NCBI GenBank assembly: GCA_025642075.2
Contig: JAODUO010000153.1
Span: 687,501 to 751,500, forward strand
DNA from: Ridgeia piscesae
Lineage: Eukaryota > Annelida > Polychaeta > Sabellida > Siboglinidae
DNA: 64,000 nucleotides
Reading direction: 5' to 3'
Shown here: piece after piece, positions 46,930 to 57,900 of the stretch
Layout of the letters: each line of letters opens with the position of its first letter
Numbering within the stretch: the first letter of the stretch is position 1
Translations under genes and position numbers: made by a program
The notes under the pieces: model-generated
Seen by the model: only the letters and a program-made list of their open reading frames with translations
Database searches by the model: none
Told to the model about the DNA's origin: nothing

Positions 46930-47587
46930 ACTGACAATTGCACAATGGAACGTCAGGACCCTCCTCGACCGACAAGCAGCTGACCGACCAGAAAGACGTA
47001 CGGCACTAGTAGCAATGGAGCTTGCCAAATACAACATCGACATCGCCGCCCTATGTGAAACAAGGTTTTCAGAGTCTGGTAGTCTCAACGACTTAGAATA
47101 CTCTTTCTTCTGGATTGGCAAACCCAAGAGAGAAAGAAGGGAGGCCGGAGTGGGCTTTGCTATCAAAAAGGATATCGTCACAAAGCTGACAGAAATGCCA
47201 CGGCCAGTAAGTGACAGAATCATGACGATGAGACTACCTCTGAGCAAGGACAACTTTGCTACAATTATCAGCGTGTACGCTCCAACAATGACAAACCCAG
47301 ATGAAAACAAGGACGCCTTCTACAACCAGCTGGCAAGTGTGCACAGTGGCATCCCTCGTACAGATAAGCTACTGCTAATAGGAGACTTCAATGTGAGGAT
47401 AGGAAGAGAAAATGGCAAATGGCCCTTGGTCATGGGCAATAATGGGATTGGGAAATGCAACTCCAATGGCGAGATTCTACTGGCTCTATGCTCTGAGTTC
47501 GAACTGATAGTGACGAACACCATGTTCAAGCAGAAAGATGAACACAAGAACACTTGGATGCATCCTCGTTCCAGACATGGCATATGA
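46930..47587 (+). pseudogene. LINE apurinic-type endonuclease domain
   Basis: Reads AQWNVRTLLD, then NIDIAALCETRF, DNFATIISVYAPT, LLLIGDFNVRIG and NTWMHPRSRH, the ordered motifs of the exonuclease-endonuclease-phosphatase fold. The frame is lost at the usual SRH-x-IDFI step near 47580. Confidence 0.88.
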
Positions 47588-47659
47588 TCGACTTCATCAT
47601 CGCGAGGTGTCGGGACAAGATGGACCTCCACATTTGGGACAAATAGTTACTGCACCAAC

Positions 47660-48981
47660 TAATCACCAATGCCTGGGAGGTGAATTATGTACCACAAGCA
47701 TGGAAGGATGCCAGCATTGAAACCATCTATAAGAAAGGTGATCGAACAGACTGTGTCAACTATAGAAGAATCTCTCTTCTTTCGCCAGGATCCTCCTCAA
47801 CAGACTATCTACCCACATAACACCAGAAGTAGTTTCGGAGACACAATGTGGCTTCAGAGGTAACCGGAGCACCGTGGATATGATATTTTGCCTCCGACAG
47901 CTACAAGAAAAGTTAATTGAGCAGAACCGACCATTGTACATGGTATTTGTCGACTTCAGTAAGGCGTTCGATACAGTTGGGAGGACCGGGCTATGGCAGC
48001 TACTGAGGAAGTATGTCTGCCCAGAGAAGTTCCCAAAAATGATCGAGGCACTACATACCGGAATGATGGCGAATGTTATGTTGGAGGGAAATCTCGGAAT
48101 CGTTCGGTGTCACAAATGGGGTCAAGCAAGGTTGTGTACTGTCCAGACAGAACGCTGACCTATTCAACGTCGCACACTTCAGAACGAAGACCAAGACTAC
48201 TCGGTTACTAGTGAGAGAGCTGCTATTCGCAGATGACAGTGCACTGGTTGTACACTCTGCTGAAGAGATGCAGAAAATAGTGAATGCTTTCTCCGATGTG
48301 TCAACGTAGTTTTGCCTGAAGATTAACATCAAGAAAACCGAGGTGCTGTACCAAAAGAACCCGAGAAGAGGATATCATGGTTATGGAAACAATCTGAACT
48401 CTGTTCTGGAATTCACCTACTTCTGAAGCATTATATCAAATAATGGATGCATTGACGATGAAATACAGAGGAGGGTGGCCAAGGCTAGTACATCTTTCGG
48501 TCGACTATGCCAGAGACTCTGGGACAACCACCATGTGTCCATGCGGGTTAAAGGCAAGATATACCGTGCAAATGTCCTGTCCACCCTCCTATACGGAGCC
48601 GAGGCCTGGACAGTGTACAAACGACAGATGAATAAGCTGCATGCCTTCATGATGCGACATTTGCGTTCGATCATGAAGATAACCTGGATGGACAAATTGA
48701 CAAACAAGGAAGTACTCGAACGGACAAGGCTGCCATCTATGGAAGATCTTCTGATCAGAAAGAATCTCCGTTGGACTGGAAACCTCATCAGGATGTCACC
48801 AGACAGGCTACCAAAGCAGGTTCTCTACTCTCAACTGTCTTCTGGTCACAGAAAGAGAGGGCGCCCTCGTCTCCGGTTCAAGGATACCATCAAGAGAAAC
48901 CTGAAGCTGAGAGACATAAAGACCGACACATGGACATCACTCTCACAGCAGAGAGATAAATTGATAGCATTAGTCAAGTGA
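47660..48981 (+). pseudogene. LINE reverse transcriptase domain, broken
   Basis: Includes [53 protein letters not shown] and the C-terminal GHRKRGRPRLRFKD segment. Frame changes near 47760, 47870 and 48110, and stops at about 48307 and 48424. Part of the palm between VKQGC and the FADD box is missing. Confidence 0.88.
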
Positions 48982-49040
48982 TGGAAGCAGTCTTTGTCGC
49001 ATCGCGACCGACAGCATGATGGTGATGATGAATTTTAACT

Positions 49041-49400
49041 AATCGAGCTATACATTCTGTGTTATATATTTATATACATATTCATGGCTATATTGTTATA
49101 ATATAGGAATAAATCCATACATGTATTATGAATACCTAATTATTTTTCCATGGAGCACCTTTCTTTATAATACATTTCCTGTTGGTACGGTGTCCGAATT
49201 CTTGGTTGATTTTAAAAATTTGTTATCGGGTCATGCAGAAGTTAGCAACATGTTCTGCTAGGACTTCAAGAATTGACGTCAACGGTGAACAAAGGAAACA
49301 AATTCACCCAATACAAAACACTCCAGTGTCTTTCTAAGATCAGTTCAACAATGCTCAGCTTAATGCTCAAAAACAGTATTCTCATGTCAAAATAAATGTC

Positions 49401-49441
<41 letters not shown>

Positions 49442-52435
49442 GTCAGCGGCCCGAATTCTGGATTTCGAGAATGTTCTGTCCTCGGCATCCTCCGGGAGTT
49501 CCTGCATATCCCTTCGGACGCAATCCATCCATCTCCCTCTTGGTTGCGAATTTGCAGGTGTATGTTCTGTTTTTCCGTCAAATTAAACTATCGTGGAATG
49601 ACACACATTTGAATGGATGTTTCGTGTATGCGGTGTGTATCATTGCGTTATGAAAGTGAAACCGTTGTTTTTACACATTGTACAGTCGAATGTAATAATA
49701 AACAGGGCGGTGAACACGTTGCTTGCATAGAAGATGGCGTATTTGCAAATAATTGCACGCTCGCATACAGATATTTCAGCCTCTGCTTACACGCAAAATG
49801 CAAAAGGAAAGATTTATGTAATAAAATACACCAACGGTATGCAATATATGCTAATAGAGAGCTGGAAATGGCTGTTTTGCGAATTGAAGAGAATGGCAGA
49901 ATATTACAGAAGATGAAAATAGAGAGATGGACATAATATTATGTAAAGAAAGATGTGACCCCAAACAGCAACACATTTAAAGGTGGACAAAACACATTCT
50001 GAAGCGCAAGAATCGTAGTTGGTGGCGCCTTATTGGAGGTAATCGTGACTAAAATCTGCAAAGAAAAGAGGATATTTCCTGAGTTCTCACGACTACCTTC
50101 TCGCTGCTTTACAAGGACTAAGACATTGTGGATGTCGGATAGCTAGGAACTTTCTATAGGCACTTCAACGAAATCCGCGGCCGCGGTGTTTTTACGTGCG
50201 CACAAAGCGGAAACCGTCTCGTTTACGCGCACCTGGTTAGCGTTTTCGTTCAATTGGCGCTCTTTTACCGGTCAAGGTCATCATTGGCGGTGAAATTCGT
50301 TGAGCCGGTTAGTCGATCTTTTGGTACATTTTTTATTTGACCGATATTAAGCTGAATTTCATCGATTTTGAAGATTTCAGATCCTTGTTTGATGGAATGG
50401 TATTCAACAGGGACGAACGATTGTATTTTTACATAAATCTATAGGGATTATAGGGCCTGTAAATGGGTCACGATACATGGAGCTGATTGGGGACTGGACA
50501 CAAGAATAATATTCTAACGATGGATGACAGTTAAACTAGTGCGCGCGTGTTTTTTGCGCTGTCAAAAATAGGTGCATTTTGACTAAATTTGTGTCTATGA
50601 GACCGAGAGCGCGCCACCAGAGGTGCATATTGAGGTCATGTAGCCTGACCATGAGGCATGACATGACTTATTTGTTTTATCTACCTTTTAATGACAACAC
50701 AGCAGTTTGTGATGTAACTTGTTTTAACGTAAGTAAAAAATCCAATAATAATTTAATAAAAATGGATAGGTCTACACTACCATCGCATAAGATCGATGCC
50801 ATCCAAAAAATGGGAAGGCATTAACTAGGGTTTTTAACGGCTATTGTCAATATTGATTGCCATTCGCTTGGTTTAATATTTATTTGTGTTTGTTAAATTG
50901 TTATAGGTCGTATATGTTAATAAGATGATTGTTCATGTGTACTCCTGTTTTATGATATATTGTTGTGAATAAAATATAACCACTACTGTTCCTAATTATA
51001 ATTAATAATAATGCAATTACTTCTAGAAATGATAAACATTGCTAATAATTATTTCTTAGATCTATTTATTTGTTATTTATTTAAAAGCTTGGCATGAAAA
51101 TACAATAATACTGACGTAATGTTTTGATGAATTATTGTAGTTATTGCATGCACTTTGATTTGTTTTATTTCAGACATCTCGCACCTGAAAATTACACACG
51201 TATATGCATAAATACAAGCTACGTTTGGCTGAAGATGACACAGCAACATATCTATGCTCTCTGAAAATACAATCCCTGTGAACGTAACATGGACACTTCA
51301 ATTTTAATAGACAAGAACACAACATTATTTTATTGCCCGAACAAAACTGTATGTCAGTTAACTGTGAAGATACAGAACCTACAAAGTCTTCAATATATCA
51401 CATGCATTATCTGCTTATATAATTTATTTATTTATTACACAATAATTTATTTTGCTAAATGCGACACATAATACACATATATACACTGAACATACTATAC
51501 TGATAGTGATACAGTGTCCTTATTTACTTTACCCATCAGCCATGGACATCATGTTGAATAATACGGACATCATTTTACAATTTAATTACAAGACACTGGA
51601 ATTAGACGGCTTCTGTACGACAGGACACACTGGATTATGAACATTTCTGCATAGATTTTGCAGAATGTTGTGAATATTGCAAAAAGACAGTATTGTGAGG
51701 TGGAGTAATGTGAGCAGCTTCTTCATCTTCCACTTTATCCCTGTGGAGGGTAACGCAAAAAGCAGTCTTGCATTTGGCACAAGATATGTTGGAGTCGGTG
51801 ATGAAAAACTTTGAACATTTATAAACATTACTTCATCAAATTCATGTTGAAATGCAGAATATTATGAAATGGTAACAATTTATTACTGGCCTCTACTGAG
51901 CCTGCAGCATTTGTCCAACTTGTAACCACACGGTCACCCATAAACAAGTGAAGTATGACTACTGTGCTTCATTGTCATGCATTGATCTGTTGAATTTGCT
52001 ATTTAGTTAATATTTATTAATAAAATAATTATTTATGCTATAATGACATGCATTTATTGACGGTTGATCATGTTTCATGTGGTTCTAAACATTGCATACA
52101 TTATATTTACTTCATAATTATTTACTGCAGGCTTTCATAAAAACGTAACCATCAGTCGAGTTAGCATGCTAACATTAGCCAACATTAACTTAATTAAATT
52201 AGTGTTAATACGAAATTACTGGCTAATGTATATTTACTACCGTAATCAATATGGGAATGTCTTAATACTTATGGACATTACGGCTTTTGTTCATGTGTAT
52301 GTCTATGCGAAGCACGGCTATTAATTATATATTGATTTATTAATTAGTTTATTATTAATTTTACATAGCTGTTTAATTTATATCTCTTACCATAAGTAAT
52401 GTGGTTTTACAAATTTCATATTTATATAATCTATA
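49041..52435. other. Spacer after copy B
   Basis: Matches the unit A spacer in order and orientation, minus the gypsy element and most of the transposon-like block. A (TA)n tract lies at 49403-49439. AATAAA at 49108-49113 is the counterpart of the copy A polyadenylation signal. No gene seen. Confidence 0.6.
50455..50570. mobile_element. Internally deleted copy of the transposon-like repeat
   Basis: The left end and about 80 bp of the element at 27357-28066 are kept (GGGTCACGATACATGGAGCT...). The remainder is missing, and the text rejoins at the flank reading TTTTTGCGCTGTCAAAAATA. Confidence 0.6.
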
Positions 52436-53188
52436 TTTTTGTAAGTGCCTACCTTTTACGTCACGGAATGTCCGCCGTATTATTTATAGGTATACAATAG
52501 ACAGAAAATGTAGGGAGGTAGCATGGAACCAGCCGAGTGTTTCGCACCAAAACGTCCGCCGTATTATTTTGGAGTGTAAAATAAAATATTCAACTTTTTC
52601 ACACTTCAACCATTCAGAATGCGTTAAAAATCCGATTTACAAAGGTCTATTTGATGTTATATTGGTTTCCATACTGTTACGTATAATGCCGTTATATTAT
52701 TTTTTCAACCGCCTTATGTATGGCAGGCGAACAGGACAAAATTAAAATGCTTTGTATAAATACAAAACGTGTGCAATAATATGTTCGCGGATCGCCAATT
52801 TTTGCGGCTGGGCATCTGTGAACATGGAAATGTGGGGAGCATTTAGTTCAAAACACAAATGGAAATGGAGGAATGTATTTCAAAACATGCTTGTTTGTAT
52901 TGTGGTTGGATAGCGGATTTATGTAAATAATTGTCTTGCCATGTTATAGGCCTACTCGTGTTGACTGCAGTCGTCACAGTAGTTCTGTGTTAATTTGAAT
53001 TTTGCAATGATTCTCACAAAAATGTTATTTTAGTTGCGCTACACGTGAAGTAAGTATTCATCTTGCAAATGTAACGCGTAATCACTGCACGTAAATAATC
53101 CTCTTACTTCCATTATCGACGATTCCGGGAAAGCCGGTTATCCACAACAATACTTGCGTCATGCTTTTCCCGCTGTGGACTATTTGTG
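52436..53188. other. Upstream region of copy C
   Basis: No coding domain recognised and no homology with the sequence upstream of copies A or B. CpG content rises towards 53000-53300. Confidence 0.45.
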
Positions 53189-53250
53189 TGACGTCACAGT
53201 AGCGTGTGACGTCACAGTAGCGTGTGACGTCACACTGGCGAGTGACGACA
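53189..53250. promoter_or_regulatory. Array of CRE sites upstream of copy C
   Basis: Three perfect TGACGTCA palindromes at 53189-53196, 53207-53214 and 53225-53232, spaced exactly 18 bp, and a broken fourth (TGACGACA) at 53243-53250. The array lies 70-170 bp upstream of the start codon. TGACGTCA is the consensus CREB/ATF site. Binding in vivo is inferred. Confidence 0.7.
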
Positions 53251-53318
53251 CAATACCGAGTCGCTCGTTGCGTCGATTCTGGGTAAAAAACAATGCTGCT
53301 CTTGGTAGTCGAACGTGA

Positions 53319-54837
53319 ATGGTTGCAGAGTTGCAGTTTCCATTTCGCACGGCCACAATGCAGACGCCATCAATGCAGGGTGACGTTAGACAGAGCTCCT
53401 TCGCCGTGGCGCCGTTTCAAATGATTTCTGGTGGATTTGCAGGTAATAGTTTTATAAAAGTAATTACATTTGCATTACATAAGGTACTATGTGGAAACAC
53501 ACAGAGCGTATAGATTGTGCCAACATTATTTATTTGAGTAATAACTGATAGGTTACAAGCGGTCAAAGAATGTTGACCAGTTTAATTGTCGTTGATTGAG
53601 GATGTGTCCAGGTGTGCGTCACACAACCGCTGACCGTCACCCAGAAGAGAGTGCAGTTGCTACAAGAGAGAAGCGGACTCAGGCAACCAAGCCCGTCTGA
53701 CGGACATCTTCAAGAATATGTACAAGGCTGAGGGGTGAGAAACCGTTTCTAACACCCACGACCAATCCCTTTCACGTTTGTGTTAATAAATTCAAGCCTT
53801 TTGAGAATGTACGTTATCGAGCCATTGTAGGCAGGTCTCGGTGCCCAGTCCCAATACGTCGTTACGACGACAGTCTGCCAACAGTTTTGACAACTAATGA
53901 CTTCACAATAACCAATCGTGTTTACCGAGTAAGTAGAGTTACCTTTACTATTGCTGGATCATTCTGTTTATACATACAGAGGCCATGTTTTGTCGTTCCT
54001 AGGCCGTCGTCGTTCTTCAAAGGAATAGTGCCTCGTCTTTTGGCGAAAACACCGAAGGAATCTATCAAATTCGTTTCATTCGAACAGTTCAATATGTTGT
54101 TTTCGGGTGACGACGCGACTCCTCTCGTAAGTGTAACAGCTTAATCGTGACAGTTCCATGAACAAAGGGTTTAACAATATTTCATAGCAAGCATACAAAC
54201 ATAAACAGAATTACAACATCGTGGATTGTCACAGAAACGCAACATTCGTCTGTATAAAGTTTTAAATTTCATTCTTCGTGATCTCTAAGTAATTCTTGCT
54301 TTAGGGTGGTGTATGTATTTCTTGTTTAAGGGTCTGACGTTATCAGGGTTATCATCAGGCCTTCTCGAAGGTCTCATCATCAATCCATATGAAACATTCA
54401 AAAATGAATGGCAACTCGAGAGAAACAAGTGCAGGCAGGTAAACACATATCTAAGAGAACTATATTTTATTCCACCATATTTATGTCTCGTCATTGATGA
54501 CACAGGACTTGCTGCCAGCGTGTCTGCGGGAACTGGGCACAGGCGTCTTCTGGGTGGCCGTGGCGTGTTTAGACGGGGTCTGGGCTATGGTCCTCTTCGC
54601 CTTCGGAAATATTTAAAATAATTGCGCCACTACACGAAAACCTAATCGTCCTTTTGCATTGCTCGATAACTATGTCTTACCGACATCCTATAGATACGCC
54701 AATGCAGGGTGGATACTGAAGAACGCATATCAACCCCAACTCATCTGAGTGTCGAGTGATAAGGGAATCTTAACATTGTTTCCCGTTATATCCCGTCAGA
54801 TGTTAAAGTAGTTTATCATATGATGATAAGGCAATCT

Positions 54838-54922
<85 letters not shown>

Positions 54923-57900
54923 GTTATATATGTTGAATCAGTTTAGTCTGCTTAACATTGAAAACCAGCTATTCACCTCCTAAATCTTGAATGCAACAAC
55001 AAGTTTTCGTGGTTCGCGAACACGTTTCTGTTGATCCTACCTGGTTTTTATCTGATCTTCCTGGGTTGTCTTTTTCAGCAAGAGTCAGCGCTTGCGACCG
55101 TCCGGAGAATCCGGAAGACAATGGGCCAACGATTCCTCGGCGTTAACTGTACAATGACCTCCGCTTTGTTACATCACAGCTTATTCAACATGGGCTATTT
55201 CGGATTTTACCATAGCGTCAAAAACATGAACCCAGCTCAGTTAGTAAGTTGCTTCGACTAGCTTGGGCACGATTAAATCAGGCCCACTCGCGCAGAGTAG
55301 TTAGTTCGCGTTGTGGTTCAAGTGGTGGCGTCGCGTTATCTTCTTAAATTTGTTTGTTTTTTATGTTTATTGCATATCCATACTAACGTTCGAGTGTAGG
55401 CATTGAAACAAGACAACATTCGTAAAAGAAGGTGTAATTTTGCATAATACAGATGTTTTTAATTTGAGATGAATACAGCCTTATTCTATTTCAACGCGGA
55501 TTTTCTTCAGATGAACACACGTCACCGAGTGTACTGTACACATTCAAAAGACAAATGTAAAATAAGCCAGCCTTGTCAATGCATCACATACAGGATGTCA
55601 TGGGTTTTTTGTCAGGACGCAAGGATTGAATTTCTGCGGCGGTTCGCAATCGGTTTCGCTGCTGGAGTTCTCGGGTCCATATTGAACAATCCGTTCGACG
55701 TGGCGAGGAACCGAATCGAGTGTCAGATTCCGGTGGCGGGACGCGTCAAGTACAGCGGCTGCTTCCACACCGTCAAGATACTGTTCACGGAGGAAGGGTA
55801 AGGATTTAGGTGAAAGTATGATCAGTTGGATGCAAGCATGGTTGACAGACAGAACACAGAGAGTAATAGTAGAGGGGAGATATCAAACTGGAAACCATTT
55901 TTGAGTGGAGTTCCACAGGGGTCGGTGTTGGGACCCATATTAATTTGATATTTATAAATGATTTGGATGATGACTTATCAAGTAAAGTACTTAAATTTGC
56001 AGACGACGTAAAAGTGTTCAGAACTGTAAAAAAATGATGCAGATAAAGAAACTTTACAAAATCAACTAAGTTAATCAAATGGTCTGAAAAATGCCTGGTG
56101 TTATTTAATTTTGGCAAATGTAAATGCATCCACATTGGACATGGTAATGTGAGCAAAGCATACTTTAGGGGCAATACTATATTAGGCACAAGTGTAAAAG
56201 AAAAGGACATGGGAGTTTCAGTTAGTGCCGACGTGACAGTTTCGGAGCAATGTGAATTTGCTGCTGCAAAGGGCCACCAAATATTAGGGCTAATTAGAAG
56301 GAACATTACATATATGGAGAAGAGATTAATCGTACCATTGCACAAGACAATAGTTAGGCAACACTTGGAACATTGCATTCAGACATGGAGGCCATATAAT
56401 AAGAAAGACATCGATAAACTAGAAAGAGTTCAACGGAGGGCAACTAAACTTATTCCAGAACTTAAACATTTATGCTATGACAGACGCCTGTTAGAATGTA
56501 GATTGACAACATTAGAAACGAGAAGATTAAGAGGAGACCTAAAATAATGTTTTAAGATATTGAATGGATATGAAGATATTGATAGCAAAATTTGTTTTAA
56601 CTAAAAGAAGATAGTATGACAAGGGGGCATAAGGCAGCGTTAGTCAAGTCACACTGTAGGTTAGATAAAAGAAAATTCTCCTTCTCCCACAGAACAATAA
56701 ATGATTGGAATCAATTAAGTCATGATTGTGTAAATGCCAGCAGTATAAATATGTTTAAATTAAATTGACAATTATCTGGCAATTTTACAGACATTTTATG
56801 TATTTGTTATGATACCTATGTATTTTAGAGACAACTTATAATGTTTATTTTATTTATGTATTTTTAGAGACAACTTATACTTTTTATTTTACTTATATGT
56901 ATTTTTAGAGACAACGTATTTTAATTAGTAGCATTTTAATGGCATTTTTAAATTTTGTATATTAATAATTTTAAGTATAATACTAATTTATGTACACTTT
57001 TATAATTAATTTAATTAATTTAGTGAACACTCGATAAGCCATAGGCTTCCTTGTTCACATGCCGTCTGGAGCTTGGGTCTGGACGGCAACTTGTTAAACC
57101 TTGTTATCAACGTCACCTTTAGCAAACATAGTTGATAAGTTTTTGTTTTATATAAATTAATGTTTGTAGCAATTTATGGAGCATATAGTTAGACTATATG
57201 CTCCATAAATTGCTACAAACATTAATTTATATAAGGGAAGTTACAGCATATCACATATTCTATATCCTTATGTTGTACATACAATTCTATCGAAAAAACT
57301 GTTCATGAGTAAAATGATATAGAATAATGTGTGTCGTGTGTGTGTGTTTTGTGTGTGTGTGTGTGTGTGTGCTGTGCGTGCGTGTGTGTCTGTGTGTGTG
57401 TGTTTGTGTGTGGTGTGTGTGCGTGCGTGCGTGCGTGTGTCTGTGTGTCTGTCTGTGTGTCTGTGTGTCTGTGTGTCTGTGTCTGTGTGTGTGTTTGTGT
57501 GTGTGTGTGTGCGTGCGTGCGTGTGTCTGTGTGTGTGTGCGTGCGTGCGTGCGTGGGGCGTGCGTGCGTGCGTGCGTGTGTGTGTTCTCTTATACGTTAC
57601 TAGCTGTGCTACGTAGCGTTGCTAGATAATATTCGGTCATCCGTCAAACTGACGTAGCCAGGAACAAGAAAAGGCGGATAATTTCTTCAGGCAGTCGTTA
57701 TACCGGGAATAGACATACCCGTTATTTTCACAACATTTTAACTGTGCCGACGCAAGGAGACATTAATATACATTACTACTTTAACGGGACTAATTTAGTT
57801 AATTTGTCGATGGTCTTGTATCGTTTAACAATATTTTATCTGCACATTAAATACCGAATCCATTAAAGAAGTCTTGTGGCTTTAGACTACTATATCCTCT

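Larger units (their letters stand above)
46446..49030 (+). mobile_element. Degenerate non-LTR retrotransposon (APE endonuclease + RT) in the 3'UTR of copy B
   Basis: A 2.6 kb insert absent from unit A. It is flanked by AACTTTAGCT (46436-46445) and AATTTTAACT (49031-49040), a 10 bp target-site duplication with two differences; unit A has one copy of this site near 25930. It has a 5' UTR-like part, an endonuclease region from about 46930, an RT region with FADDS near 48228, and a C-terminal part ending TAA/TGA near 48980. The 3' end is GATGATGATGAA, the short simple-repeat tail seen in RTE/ingi-type elements. Frameshifts, stops and internal deletions make it inactive. Clade assignment is tentative. 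Confidence 0.9.

Noticed and set aside
53623..53734. Alternative acceptor GTCCAG for copy C exon 2
   Set aside because: It would put the PLTVTQKR segment out of frame with exon 1, whereas the acceptor at 53600 aligns residue for residue with copies A and B.
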